This document shows, in pieces, positions 30,060 to 38,317 of a DNA stretch of 38,317 nucleotides. The notes beneath the pieces are model-generated. The model saw only the letters and a list, made by a program, of their open reading frames with translations, ran no database searches and was not told the origin of the DNA. The DNA is from Jeotgalibaca caeni. GTDB taxonomy: Bacteria > Bacillota > Bacilli > Lactobacillales > Aerococcaceae. A program made the position numbers and the translations under genes. Numbering within the stretch: position 1 is the first letter of the stretch; each line of letters begins with the position of its first letter. The DNA lies in the NCBI RefSeq assembly GCF_028863945.1, contig NZ_JARBEA010000023.1, positions 1-38,317 on the forward strand, written 5' to 3'.

Positions 30060-31088
30060 TTATAGTTTCGGATACAAGGAAGAAGCAGCCTTTTCTAGAC
30101 GGTTCATGTAGGCTTGCCCAATTCCTACTTTTGGATATCCTTCTGCTAAAATGACATCTACATCCGCTTCATCAAAATAACGAAGTCCCGCATATAAATG
30201 CTTCGAAGCTTCTCTAGCTTCTTCCTTTCTACCTAAAGAATACACATCCTTTATACCTCTGTTCGCTAAGGACTCCAGTGTTTCCATGGAAGCGAGCAAG
30301 GCAATCTTTTTCCCTTCGATAAGTAGCTCGTCAATCAACTCGCTCCAATCAGAATCATTACCAGACACTAAAATGACGGGTTGTTTGGGCGAATAATGAA
30401 CATACTTCATTCCCGGTGCCTTAGGAGCTTCTTCATCTGCTGTTACCTTATCACCGCCAACCCAAACTTTCTCATCGACCACTTCTTCAATCATTTCACG
30501 AGAAATGGCACCTGGACGCAAGATGACTAGACCTCTCTCATCGGTTAAATCCAACACCGTGGACTCTACTCCAATTTGAGTCGCTCCTCCGTCTACTACG
30601 CCAGCAATTTTACCAGACAAGTCATGGAGAACGTGTTCAACTGTAGTAGGACTCGGTTTACCCGAAGTATTCGCACTTGGCCCAACGATCGGAAATCCGG
30701 TCTCTTCTATTAGGCGAATCGTCAAGGGCTGGTCAGGCATCCGCAAAGAAACCGTTCCTCGACCTGAAGAAAGAGCCGGAGCAAAAACATGGTCTTTCGC
30801 TTCAAAAATCAACGTCAATGGTCCTGGCCAAAATGCTTGCATCAACGGTTGGGCAACTGGCGGAACCGAAGCAACTAGTTCAGCAATATCTGATGAAGCT
30901 ACATGGACGATCAACGGGTTATCACTGGGGCGTCCTTTCACTTGATATACTTCTTTCACTGCTTCCTCATTCGAGGCAATGGCGCCTAACCCGTAGACGG
31001 TTTCTGTTGGGAAGGCAACTAACTGCCCCTTGCTTAATAATTTTCCTGCTTCCCCTATATTTTCAGCGTGGAATATTCTTGTTTCCAT
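30060..31088 (-). CDS. tsaC: Threonylcarbamoyl-AMP synthase (TsaC/Sua5, long form)
   Basis: A 342-residue enzyme making L-threonylcarbamoyl-AMP for the t6A37 modification of ANN-decoding tRNAs. The YrdC domain (residues ~1-200) shows FPTETVYGLGA, KGRPSDNPLIVHV, FWPGPLTLIFEA, SLRMPDQP and GPSANTSGKPSPT. A Sua5-type C-terminal domain follows, reached through the linker APGMKYVHYSPKQP. The start at 31088 (METRIFH) has GAGGAGG 6 nt upstream; the five-residue extension is rejected. It lies downstream of prmC, separated by a large hairpin. Confidence 0.95.
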   Translation of the reverse strand: METRIFHAENIGEAGKLLSKGQLVAFPTETVYGLGAIASNEEAVKEVYQVKGRPSDNPLIVHVASSDIAELVASVPPVAQPLMQAFWPGPLTLIFEAKDHVFAPALSSGRGTVSLRMPDQPLTIRLIEETGFPIVGPSANTSGKPSPTTVEHVLHDLSGKIAGVVDGGATQIGVESTVLDLTDERGLVILRPGAISREMIEEVVDEKVWVGGDKVTADEEAPKAPGMKYVHYSPKQPVILVSGNDSDWSELIDELLIEGKKIALLASMETLESLANRGIKDVYSLGRKEEAREASKHLYAGLRYFDEADVDVILAEGYPKVGIGQAYMNRLEKAASSLYPKL

Positions 31089-31103
31089 ATACTGCCTCCT
31101 CAT

Positions 31104-31171
31104 TAAAAAAAGTGTGAAAAACGGCTTACACAGACCGCTCTATCTTGGGTCTTGCCGCTGTTTTTCACACT
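31104..31171 (-). terminator. Long terminator/attenuator-like hairpin between prmC and tsaC
   Basis: AGTGTGAAAAAC (31171-31160) pairs perfectly over 12 bp with GTTTTTCACACT (31122-31111), with additional AGACC/GGTCT pairing inside, and is followed by a T7 run on minus. The tsaC ribosome site begins only 3 nt past the T-run, so the structure can limit readthrough or translation of tsaC. Confidence 0.75.
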
Positions 31172-31174
31172 CTA

Positions 31175-32032
31175 CTATTTCACAATTAACATTCGGTCTA
31201 ATCCGTTAATGTCCTTTTGAATGGTTACTTCTTTATCAGGAAAAGCTTTCCGATACAGTTTCTGCAACTTTTCACCTTGTTGGAAACCAATTTCCATAAA
31301 CAAACAACCATCTGTCATCAAATGGAATGGCAATTCGTAAGCCAACTTTTCGTAAATGCTCAGACCCTTATTCTCAGCGAATAGAGCCATTGATGGTTCA
31401 TATTCTAAAACCGATTCATCCATTAAATGCTTCTCTTCAAAAGCGATATAAGGTGGGTTGCTGATAATACAATCAAAGGTCTCTAGTGCAACAGGTTCTA
31501 ATAAATCGCCTTCTAGAAAGCGGATGTCCAAATGGTACTGGTCAGCATTTTCTTTTGCTACTTCTAACGCTTCCGGAGACAGATCGATTGCAGTCACTTG
31601 ATCGACAGGTCGTTCGTGTTTCATTGCAATCGCGATTGCCCCGGAACCTGTCCCAATATCCAACACTCGAAAATGGTCTTTATCTGTTTTGCTGTTTAAG
31701 TGCAGCAAGGCTTGATGGACCAATTCTTCTGTTTCAGGACGAGGAATCAAAGTATCCTGAGTCACTTTTAGCGGCAACCCATAGAACCATTCTTTACCTA
31801 CAATATATTGAAGTGGTTTTCCCTGAACGAATTCATTCAGATCATCCAAGTACTGCAGATAAACCTGCTCATCCATTATTTTATTCAAATGCATCATTAA
31901 ATCTGTTTTGGTCCAATCACATCGATCCATCAATAAGCGCTCTGCAATAGAGGGGTTCAGCTGTTTGTTTTCTAAATAAGTAACAGCTTGCATCATGATT
32001 TGCTGATATGTTTTACCACTAGATTGTTCCAT
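31175..32032 (-). CDS. prmC: Release factor glutamine methyltransferase
   Basis: A 285-residue SAM-dependent methyltransferase that methylates the GGQ glutamine of release factors. A helical N-terminal domain is followed by [12 protein letters not shown], the SAM motif [15 protein letters not shown] and the catalytic NPPY in [14 protein letters not shown]. The ATG overlaps the end of prfA by 14 nt with GGAGAG upstream, so it is translationally coupled to its substrate gene. Confidence 0.97.
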   Translation of the reverse strand: MEQSSGKTYQQIMMQAVTYLENKQLNPSIAERLLMDRCDWTKTDLMMHLNKIMDEQVYLQYLDDLNEFVQGKPLQYIVGKEWFYGLPLKVTQDTLIPRPETEELVHQALLHLNSKTDKDHFRVLDIGTGSGAIAIAMKHERPVDQVTAIDLSPEALEVAKENADQYHLDIRFLEGDLLEPVALETFDCIISNPPYIAFEEKHLMDESVLEYEPSMALFAENKGLSIYEKLAYELPFHLMTDGCLFMEIGFQQGEKLQKLYRKAFPDKEVTIQKDINGLDRMLIVK

Positions 32033-33098
32033 TATTTAGACTCTCCAACTTTGTTGTTTGATCGGCAATAATAAGTGCATCGATAACTTCATCTAATTTT
32101 CCACTCAATATTTGATCCAACTTTTGAATTGTTAATCCGATTCGGTGATCGGTAACGCGGTTTTGTGGGAAGTTGTAGGTCCGGATTCGTTCGGAACGGT
32201 CTCCAGTTCCAACTGCCGACTTACGGTTTGCATCATATTCTGATTGTGCCTCTCCTGCAAGCTGATCGTATACACGAGCACGCAACACCTTCATTGCCTT
32301 CTCACGGTTCTTCAGTTGAGAACGCTCATCTTGCATCGCTACCGCAATACCGGTAGGAATGTGGGTTAAACGAACGGCAGAAGCGGTCTTGTTAACGTGC
32401 TGTCCACCTGCTCCGCTGGCATGATAAATATCTGTTCGGATATCTTTATCAGCGAGATCAAGTTCGACTTCTTCCATTTCAGGTAGAACGACAACGGTTG
32501 ACGTTGAAGTATGAACGCGTCCTTGCGATTCTGTTTCTGGGACACGTTGAACACGGTGTGCGCCGCTCTCGTACTTCAATTTAGAAAAGACACTTTGTCC
32601 GGTAATCATGAGGATAATTTCTTTGTATCCGCCAATTCCAGTTATATTCGCATCCAATACTTCTACTTTCCATCCTTGGCTCTCCGCGTAACGGCTGTAC
32701 ATTTCGAATAAATCGCCAGCAAACAAGGCAGCTTCGTCACCACCCGCTGCACCACGGATTTCCATAATGATGTTTTTCCCATCATTTGGATCTTCAGGAA
32801 GCATTAGAACTTTAATTTGTTCTTCTAAGTCAGCTTTTTGACTCTTTAATTCAGATAATTCTTCTTTCGCTAAAGAAGCCATTTCATCATCTAAGCTCTC
32901 GCCTAGCAATTCTTCTGTATCTGCTAACTCAGAGGTCACACGCTTGTATTCCTTAAAAACAGCTACTTTTGGACGTAAATTTGCTTCCTCTTTTGTCAAT
33001 TCCATAAAGCGTCTGGTGTCTCCAATGACTTCTGGATCGCTCAGCAATTCAGACAACTCATCATAACGGATCAGGAATGCATCTAACTGATCAAACAT
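32019..33098 (-). CDS. prfA: Peptide chain release factor 1
   Basis: A 359-residue class I release factor reading UAA and UAG. The peptidyl-tRNA hydrolysis motif GGQ is in [22 protein letters not shown], and the codon-recognition region is [22 protein letters not shown] with a P-x-T tripeptide as in RF1. GPxxTG-type C-terminal [22 protein letters not shown] is also typical. The ATG is 4 nt after the tdk stop; AAGGG lies upstream within tdk. Confidence 0.98.
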   Translation of the reverse strand: MFDQLDAFLIRYDELSELLSDPEVIGDTRRFMELTKEEANLRPKVAVFKEYKRVTSELADTEELLGESLDDEMASLAKEELSELKSQKADLEEQIKVLMLPEDPNDGKNIIMEIRGAAGGDEAALFAGDLFEMYSRYAESQGWKVEVLDANITGIGGYKEIILMITGQSVFSKLKYESGAHRVQRVPETESQGRVHTSTSTVVVLPEMEEVELDLADKDIRTDIYHASGAGGQHVNKTASAVRLTHIPTGIAVAMQDERSQLKNREKAMKVLRARVYDQLAGEAQSEYDANRKSAVGTGDRSERIRTYNFPQNRVTDHRIGLTIQKLDQILSGKLDEVIDALIIADQTTKLESLNNGTI

Positions 33099-33102
33099 TT
33101 TC

Positions 33103-33687
33103 TCAAAACCCTTCTTTTTTCAACTCTGGATGGAAATAGTGATTCCGGCAGACCGGAATATAAGACTCGTTTCCTCCAATTTGAATCTGCTCGCCTGCAT
33201 ACATCGGTTTTCCATTGACAATCCGCATATTCATGATTGCTTTTTTATGGCAATACCAACAAATCGTTTTTATTTCTTCGATTTTATCTGCGTATAGCAA
33301 TAAATACTTCGAACCTTCAAACAGTTCATTGGTAAAATCATTCTTCAAACCAAATGCCATGACCGGAATCGCTAATTCATCAACAATACGAGCAAGCTGC
33401 AAAACGTGTTCTTTTGATAAAAATTGAGCTTCGTCAATCAGTATGCAATAAGGTTTCACTTGTTCAGCTTGTACTTGTTTGTATAAATCTGTTTGCTCAT
33501 CCACCGGCACTGCTTCTCTTCTCAGTCCAATACGACTGGATACATAGCCAATTTCATCCCGATTATCAATGGCGCTAGTAAAAATCAACACTGGTTTGTC
33601 TTGTTCTTCGTAATTATGGGCAACTTTTAAGATTTCGATGGTTTTCCCACTATTCATTGCACCATACTTAAAAAATAATTGAGCCAC
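33103..33687 (-). CDS. tdk: Thymidine kinase
   Basis: A 194-residue type II thymidine kinase. The P-loop is [12 protein letters not shown], Walker B-like DEAQFL follows, and a structural zinc site is formed by CWYCHKK and CRNH. The lasso loop contains [14 protein letters not shown]. The start is a GTG at 33687 ([16 protein letters not shown]) with GAGGTG 4 nt upstream. The frame reaches an ATG at 33756, but that extension would include the promoter (-35 33756-33751, -10 33733-33728), so it is rejected. First gene of tdk-prfA-prmC-tsaC. Confidence 0.95.
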   Translation of the reverse strand: MAQLFFKYGAMNSGKTIEILKVAHNYEEQDKPVLIFTSAIDNRDEIGYVSSRIGLRREAVPVDEQTDLYKQVQAEQVKPYCILIDEAQFLSKEHVLQLARIVDELAIPVMAFGLKNDFTNELFEGSKYLLLYADKIEEIKTICWYCHKKAIMNMRIVNGKPMYAGEQIQIGGNESYIPVCRNHYFHPELKKEGF

Positions 33688-33727
33688 ATTGCACCTCGCC
33701 ATTGTTCTTTGGTTATCATCTTGTAAT

Positions 33728-33756
33728 ATAATAGTAATAATTGGTTCCAAAGTCAA
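33728..33756 (-). promoter_or_regulatory. tdk promoter
   Basis: TTGACT, a 17-bp spacer and TATTAT on minus, giving a start ~35 nt before the tdk GTG. It lies in the divergent tdk/murT spacer. Confidence 0.8.
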
Positions 33757-33893
33757 TCATTGAGAACGAATTTGCCAATTTGAGAAAAGAAATATTATTG
33801 AAAAAACAGAATCAAATTTGTTAAGAATTGATAAAATTAATTGCCATTTCCTTTGAAAGCATACTTTGCCACTTTCAGAATGGATGTATTTTG

Positions 33894-33902
33894 TGCTATG
33901 AT
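33894..33902 (+). promoter_or_regulatory. Extended -10 promoter of murT-gatD
   Basis: TGC TATGAT on plus, ~33 nt before the murT start. The -35 region (TTTCAG at 18 bp) is weak, as is common with extended -10 elements. Between this and the tdk promoter, 33757-33893 is AT-rich with no other feature seen. Confidence 0.65.
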
Positions 33903-33934
33903 GTCAAAGAGAATTTTACGAAGGGGAGATACAT

Positions 33935-35284
33935 TTGAGTATTCGCGGAACAGTAGCGGTCACGGTAGGAAAAGGAGCACAATGGGCATTACGTACATTT
34001 ACAAAAGGCGGTACCAGTTTACCTGGGAAATTAGCGTCTAAAATTGATCCTGCCGTCCTATCCCACCTTGCAAAAGAGTATGAAGTTGTCATTATCACTG
34101 GAACGAATGGAAAGACCTTAACCACTTCCCTTACTTACCATGTTTTGCAACAAAAATATCCCCATATTTTGACAAACCCAACGGGAGCAAATATGGAACA
34201 AGGAATTATTTCTTCTTTTATCGAACAAAAAGGGAAAAGGAAAGCAGAGAAAAAACTAGCCGTGCTGGAAGTTGATGAAGCAAGTCTCGTTTATGTAACA
34301 AAATATATTAAGCCAAAAATCATTGTTAATACAAACGTGTTCCGAGATCAAATGGACCGTTTTGGGGAAATCTATACCATTTACCAAAAAATGGTTGACG
34401 GAGCAGCTCTTGCTCCAGAGGCGATTGTAATGGCTAATGGGGACAGCCCGATTTTTAATTCGAAGGACTTGGTTAATCCACAAGTATACTTCGGGTTCAA
34501 CCATGAAGATGATGGCGAAACAATGGCTCATTACAATACAGATGGTGTTTTATGTCCGCAATGCCAAAAAGTATTGCATTATAAATTTAATACCTATGCC
34601 AACTTAGGCAAGTATTACTGTCAAAACTGTGACTTCCACCGTCCAGAACTAAAATATGCTGTCACTTCTGTTGATCATTTGGACTATCAGTCTTCTTCCT
34701 TTACGATTGACGGACATCCTTTCAAAATTAATATCGCTGGGTTGTATAACGTTTATAATGCACTTGCAGCCTATTCGGTTGGCCGTGAATTTGGACTAAC
34801 TCCAGCGGAAATTCAAGCTGGATTCGCATCTGCTCAGCAAAAATTTGGCCGTCAAGAAACGATTCAAGTAGGAGATAAGAAGATTATCCTAAATCTAATT
34901 AAGAACCCAGTCGGTCTCAATCAAATTATTAATTTGTTGGATTATGAAAATGATCCGATTTCTCTAGCAGTCATTTTGAATGACCGTCCAGCAGACGGTA
35001 CGGATGTAAGTTGGATCTGGGATGGAGAATTTGAAAAGTTACCGGAGCATGACATTCGTTCTGTTGCCGTGAGTGGAATTCGCAGAGAAGAAATGCACCT
35101 TCGTCTGAAAGTAGCCGGTTTACCGGAAGCAGAAACGAAAGTCTATGAAACACTGGATCGCTTGTTGGAATCCTTTAAGAATGCACCAACCGAAAAGATT
35201 TATGTGATGGCAACCTATACAGCTGTCTTGAATCTACGGAAAGAACTCGCAGAGAAAGGCTTCATCGAGGAGAGGATGAAATAG
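33935..35284 (+). CDS. murT: Lipid II isoglutaminyl synthase, MurT subunit
   Basis: A 449-residue Mur-ligase-like subunit that, with GatD, amidates the alpha-carboxyl of D-Glu in lipid II. The ATP motif is VIITGTNGKTLTTSLTYH (residues ~52-69). A zinc ribbon inserted in the central domain has CPQCQ and CQNCDF, four cysteines, as in streptococcal MurT. A DUF1727 C-terminal domain contains KNPVGLNQII and LNDRPADGTDVSWIWDG, including the Asp that aids GatD. The start is TTG at 33935 with GGGGAG 6 nt upstream. The stop abuts the gatD ATG. Confidence 0.96.
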   Translation: MSIRGTVAVTVGKGAQWALRTFTKGGTSLPGKLASKIDPAVLSHLAKEYEVVIITGTNGKTLTTSLTYHVLQQKYPHILTNPTGANMEQGIISSFIEQKGKRKAEKKLAVLEVDEASLVYVTKYIKPKIIVNTNVFRDQMDRFGEIYTIYQKMVDGAALAPEAIVMANGDSPIFNSKDLVNPQVYFGFNHEDDGETMAHYNTDGVLCPQCQKVLHYKFNTYANLGKYYCQNCDFHRPELKYAVTSVDHLDYQSSSFTIDGHPFKINIAGLYNVYNALAAYSVGREFGLTPAEIQAGFASAQQKFGRQETIQVGDKKIILNLIKNPVGLNQIINLLDYENDPISLAVILNDRPADGTDVSWIWDGEFEKLPEHDIRSVAVSGIRREEMHLRLKVAGLPEAETKVYETLDRLLESFKNAPTEKIYVMATYTAVLNLRKELAEKGFIEERMK

Positions 35285-35950
35285 ATGAAAATTAAAATTG
35301 GCCATCTATATGGCAACTTGATGAATACTTATGGAGACAACGGAAACTTACTGATGTTACAGTACTATGCACGCGAAAAAGGTGTAACAGTAGAAACGGA
35401 AATTATCAGTTTAGAACAACCTTTTGACCCGAACGAATATGATTTAGTATTCTTCGGTGGCGGTCAGGACTATGAACAATACATTGTTTCATTAGACATT
35501 AAAGAAAAAGCCGAGCAAATAAAACAATACATTGAACAAGATGGCGTTTTATTAGCGATTTGTGGCGGATTTCAAATGTTAGGACATTATTATGTCGATG
35601 CTACTGGGAAACGTATTGAAGGAATCGGGGTTCTTGATCACTATACATTGAATCAAGAAAATAACCGGTTTATTGGAAATATTACTATCAAGAACGAAGA
35701 AACCGGCGAAACGTATCATGGCTTCGAAAATCATAACGGTCGCACCTTCCTTGGTGAAGGCGTAAAACCACTTGGTATCGTTCAAGAAGGAAAAGGAAAT
35801 AATAATGAGGATCAAACGGAAGGCGCTCATTATAAAAATGTCTTCTGCTCTTACTTCCATGGACCTTTGCTTGTGCGGAATCAACATTTAGCAGAACGTA
35901 TTGTAGAATTGGCAATCGCCAATCGTCAAAAAAAGAACTTGATTGCTTAA
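35285..35950 (+). CDS. gatD: Lipid II isoglutaminyl synthase, GatD glutaminase subunit
   Basis: A 221-residue class I glutamine amidotransferase of the CobB/CobQ type that supplies ammonia to MurT. The nucleophile is Cys93 in [12 protein letters not shown], the His is His192 in YFHGPLL, and [10 protein letters not shown] and HNGRTFLG are substrate blocks. There is no gap after murT; the ribosome site GAGGAGAGG lies in the murT end, so subunits are translationally coupled. Amidated lipid II supports efficient cross-linking. Confidence 0.96.
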   Translation: MKIKIGHLYGNLMNTYGDNGNLLMLQYYAREKGVTVETEIISLEQPFDPNEYDLVFFGGGQDYEQYIVSLDIKEKAEQIKQYIEQDGVLLAICGGFQMLGHYYVDATGKRIEGIGVLDHYTLNQENNRFIGNITIKNEETGETYHGFENHNGRTFLGEGVKPLGIVQEGKGNNNEDQTEGAHYKNVFCSYFHGPLLVRNQHLAERIVELAIANRQKKNLIA

Positions 35951-35962
35951 AATGAATGAATC

Positions 35963-36007
35963 AAAAATAAGACCCCCGAAAATAAAGTTTTTGGGGGTCT
36001 TATTTTT
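35963..36007. terminator. Bidirectional terminator between gatD and the CPBP gene
   Basis: AAAAATAAGACCCCC pairs with GGGGGTCTTATTTTT. The A-run and T-run make it work for both convergent genes. Confidence 0.93.
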
Positions 36008-36056
36008 GAACCTTCGATAAACGGCTTGCTATCTTACTTCTAACACCAACTATTTT

Positions 36057-36815
36057 CTAGCTTCCAATCATATACAGGAGATAATTGGTTACGAACATTC
36101 CTACATGCGTTGTCATGTGTCCGACCATTGCAGCTTCTAAATGGTGCTTCCAGTAAAGCAGGCCAAAGACTACCCCACCGCTCCCGTTCAGTAACAGCAT
36201 TCGGGTCCACACGAGCGGAGTCATTTCTGTCAAGGAGCTTGTTGCTCCATAATGACCTAAGGCAAATAGGAGCGCCGAGATAAGAATAGCTGTTACGTAT
36301 TTCTTCGGCTTCCGCCTTTTCCCTTTTTTAGTAAGGAAGTAAACGAAGACAGTCATCAAACCAAAACGCAGGAGCACCTCTTCCACAATTCCGCCGTATA
36401 AAATTCCCACTACCAATCCATAAAGGTCCGGACGCACGGTTTCTCCTAGAAAAGGAAGCCATGGTTCTAATACTTGATCGAAGCCGACAAATCCAGCTCC
36501 AAGGCCCAAGCCGGAAAGAGTTGCCGGGACAAACCCTTTTTTCGTACGCCACTTTCCTTGTGAAATCAACGAACGAAGCCCGACTTTCTTTGATAAATAT
36601 TGCCCCGTTCCTAACGCTACCATACTAAGAACGAATGGCTGCAGTAAGGTTACGAGTCCCATGATTTCTGCTCGCAAGGGAACCTCTACGAGCCCTTGCA
36701 TAACCAGGCTGCGAATAGAAGCAACTTGCATGGGATAGAGACTGGCAATTCCTAAAACGACTAAGCCAAGGAGCATCATGAACGGTGCTCGCTGGCTTTT
36801 TTTCAATTTCTTCAT
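36057..36815 (-). CDS. CPBP family intramembrane metalloprotease-like protein
   Basis: A 252-residue polytopic membrane protein with about seven hydrophobic segments. The CPBP (Abi/CAAX protease) signature is present: GGIVEEVLLRFGLM (EExxxR), FALGHYGA (motif 2 His) and a final GHMTTHVGMF (motif 3 His). In Firmicutes such proteins include bacteriocin self-immunity and regulatory proteases; the substrate here is unknown. It follows the DUF1648 gene by 18 nt with an AAAGGA ribosome site, so it shares its transcript. Confidence 0.85.
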   Translation of the reverse strand: MKKLKKSQRAPFMMLLGLVVLGIASLYPMQVASIRSLVMQGLVEVPLRAEIMGLVTLLQPFVLSMVALGTGQYLSKKVGLRSLISQGKWRTKKGFVPATLSGLGLGAGFVGFDQVLEPWLPFLGETVRPDLYGLVVGILYGGIVEEVLLRFGLMTVFVYFLTKKGKRRKPKKYVTAILISALLFALGHYGATSSLTEMTPLVWTRMLLLNGSGGVVFGLLYWKHHLEAAMVGHMTTHVGMFVTNYLLYMIGS

Positions 36816-36833
36816 TTTCCTTTATATCCTCCA

Positions 36834-37712
36834 CTAAAGCGTGAAACTCCAAAGAATCATTACGATCATCAAAAGAATGGTTCCTCCTACAAATAACCAA
36901 GCTTGATAACGTGCCAAGTTCAATGTAGGTCCAATCCCGAATCTTTTTTCTACAAAAATAGACGGGTCTTCTTTGTTAAAATAAAATACTCCCCAGAGCC
37001 AACTTCCATTTTCTTCTGTATCTTTATAATATCGTTCGTCTTCTTTTAGTAATTTTTCACCTGCTTGGCCATATTTATAAGATAAATAAACCGTTCCGCC
37101 AATCGTAAACACCATATAGATCACGATAAAGACAAACATGATCCAACCCATTTTTCCTTGGCTGAACATCGAGAATAGGACGAGTCCAGAAAGCAACAGC
37201 TGGGTTGCCAGGGTCATCCAAAACAAGAAATTCGACCATGCTTGACGGAAATGACGACTTTTGGCACTTGCCTCTACTGGTTCGAGCGGAGATAATTTTT
37301 GCTTAGAAACCAGAATTGAATAGCGGCTGTAGTGGAAAACAGGAATGAGCATTACTTGAAGGAAGGGCAAAGCGAGAACAGTCCATAAACTCTTCTCCAT
37401 CGTGCGATTGACTTCAAAGTTGAGATCCCAATTAATTGGAATTCCATTGGGAATAGCGTCATAAAAAGCAAAAATAAAGACGATTGGAATCAAAATGATG
37501 ATTACTTGCCAGATGAAAAAAAAAAAATTACTCCGTGTTTTTAATTGACGGTGAAAGTTTACATCAATAATAACTTTTTTCGCTTTTTCTTGTTCTTCCT
37601 TTGGTAAGGTTTGTTTCCAGTCAAGAATTTCCTTCCGATATTTCAAATATAGCCCAAAAGAAAGCAGCATATAAAGTAGAATTGCGATCAATGTGTAAAT
37701 GGCCGCTATCAT
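36834..37712 (-). CDS. DUF1648/DUF5808 membrane protein
   Basis: A 292-residue protein with a membrane helix at residues ~4-25, paired helices at ~64-85 and ~110-130, then more around 165-210 and the C-terminal end. AIPNGIPINWDLNFEVNR matches the DUF1648 (SdpI-related) core. SWLWGVFYFNKEDPSIFVEKRFGIGPTLNLARYQAW matches the DUF5808 C-terminal signature. The function is unknown; relatives often sit beside a GntR/MarR-type regulator. The start codon overlaps the stop of a truncated upstream gene as ATGA, so translation was coupled to a partner now lost. The IS at the right end lies 66 nt upstream and may have removed the native promoter. Confidence 0.8.
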   Translation of the reverse strand: MIAAIYTLIAILLYMLLSFGLYLKYRKEILDWKQTLPKEEQEKAKKVIIDVNFHRQLKTRSNFFFFIWQVIIILIPIVFIFAFYDAIPNGIPINWDLNFEVNRTMEKSLWTVLALPFLQVMLIPVFHYSRYSILVSKQKLSPLEPVEASAKSRHFRQAWSNFLFWMTLATQLLLSGLVLFSMFSQGKMGWIMFVFIVIYMVFTIGGTVYLSYKYGQAGEKLLKEDERYYKDTEENGSWLWGVFYFNKEDPSIFVEKRFGIGPTLNLARYQAWLFVGGTILLMIVMILWSFTL

Positions 37713-37778
37713 TTCTGCCTCATCGAAAGAATCAATAAAAGGAAATAGAAGAGCGGTAAACCAATGAACATACTAAAA
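37709..37778 (-). pseudogene. 3' remnant of a membrane-protein gene cut by the right IS
   Basis: The 22 codons before the DUF1648 start read FSMFIGLPLFYFLLLILSMR and QK, then TGA, clearly a terminal membrane helix. Everything upstream is replaced by the IS end. An ATG inside the IS tip (37792) is in frame and would give a 27-residue hybrid peptide if transcribed. Identity of the lost gene cannot be told; its stop overlaps the next start, so the pair formed an operon. Confidence 0.65.
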
Positions 37779-38317
37779 CCTGAATTATTCATACTTCTAA
37801 ATTTTCCTTATTAATTTAGGAAAACCGTTGGTTTATACTTTTTTATCATTGTATTCCGAATGTGAATCGCACCATTGTTTCAAATTTTGTTTGCGTTCAA
37901 GAATCAGTACGAAAAACTTCCGGTTTTTGGGCGCACGATCCCCTTGGAATTCATTAATTTTTTTAAAATTTCAGTTGGCTCTCGGCCCTACCAACAGAGT
38001 TGCTGGATTTTGTCCAATAAGTGGTAGAACAGGTTTTGGTAGACATGGGAAGAGCTCGTCTTCAAAAAAAACTTTCGGCCGCTGCGGACCAGCTTGCCAG
38101 CCACTTTGAAGAGGCGCAGGCGCAAGGTGTCTACTTGGAAGGCCGCTTCTTTCGCCGGTAAACAGATTGTTTTCATGAAGTTGACCAGGTTGTAAGCCAA
38201 GAGGCTTACCATCATCCGGCCATGGTTTTCCAGAAAACAGGAGCTATCCGTCTTGTCGAAATGGAAACCGTTCTTCGCTTCCTTGATATAATTCTCCATG
38301 GTGCCACGCTTGTGGTA
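37779..38317 (-). mobile_element. 3' end of an IS1380/IS4-superfamily insertion sequence (right copy, partial)
   Basis: The exact reverse complement of the left copy, starting with CCTGAATTATTCATA. Transcription of its transposase runs out of the element toward the DUF1648/CPBP genes, so readthrough could drive them. The 5' part lies outside the window. The short flank here (CTAAAA) and at the left end (ATAAA) do not reveal a target duplication, because the other ends of both copies are missing. Confidence 0.85.
37988..38317 (-). CDS. IS1380/IS4-superfamily transposase, C-terminal fragment (right copy)
   Basis: Identical in protein sequence to the left fragment, with the Y-(2)-R-(3)-E-(6)-K signature at its very start and the same stop codon. 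Frame is open to the window edge. The N-terminal part is off-window. Confidence 0.85.
   Translation of the reverse strand, partial: YHKRGTMENYIKEAKNGFHFDKTDSSCFLENHGRMMVSLLAYNLVNFMKTICLPAKEAAFQVDTLRLRLFKVAGKLVRSGRKFFLKTSSSHVYQNLFYHLLDKIQQLCW

Overview
This window reads as a low-GC Gram-positive (Firmicutes) chromosome segment, most likely Lactobacillales and plausibly Carnobacteriaceae. The evidence is CggR control of the glycolytic genes, a CtsR box at clpP, MurT/GatD, class III fructose-1,6-bisphosphatase, an EpuA-type small protein after mbl, a tdk-prfA-prmC-tsaC-glyA-upp block in front of the F1Fo ATP synthase operon, GGAGG-type ribosome binding sites throughout and several TTG/GTG starts. 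The genus cannot be fixed from sequence alone. Almost everything lies on the minus strand; only murT-gatD and the left-hand transposase fragment are on plus.

Both ends are the same 3' terminal part of an IS1380/IS4-superfamily insertion sequence, in inverted orientation (1-542 equals the reverse complement of 37776-38317). The contig therefore stops inside two IS copies. The left copy has replaced the end of a metallophosphoesterase gene. The right copy has cut off the gene upstream of a DUF1648 membrane protein.

Going right from the left end: metallophosphoesterase; tmRNA (ssrA); histidine phosphatase and class III FBPase; then smpB, rnr, an esterase and secG (transcribed secG-est-rnr-smpB). 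This is the classical secG...smpB-ssrA trans-translation and RNA-decay cluster with fbp and a phosphatase lying between smpB and ssrA. A short DUF1015 gene follows. Next comes the glycolytic cluster cggR-gap-pgk-tpiA-gpmI-eno, with a strong terminator between gap and pgk, a separate promoter for eno and a candidate pair of CggR half-operators around the cggR promoter. clpP with a CtsR box and a tRNA-Arg(CCG) follow.

The middle holds a cell-wall block (ywzB/DUF1146-murA-mbl-epuA-like) behind the complete ATP synthase operon atpB-E-F-H-A-G-D-C. Then come upp, glyA, tsaC (Sua5 type), prmC, prfA and tdk, linking nucleotide salvage, one-carbon metabolism and translation. The divergent murT-gatD pair amidates lipid II. 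A CPBP protease-like protein and a DUF1648/DUF5808 membrane protein finish the segment.

Most content is core housekeeping. The points most worth checking are the IS-made gene ends, a 36-bp near-perfect palindrome with an 18-bp direct repeat between upp and atpB, the hairpin/promoter arrangement and unusual tag of the tmRNA, the candidate CggR sites, possible alternative RNA folds ahead of ywzB-murA and tsaC, and the truncated, motif-poor DUF1015 protein.
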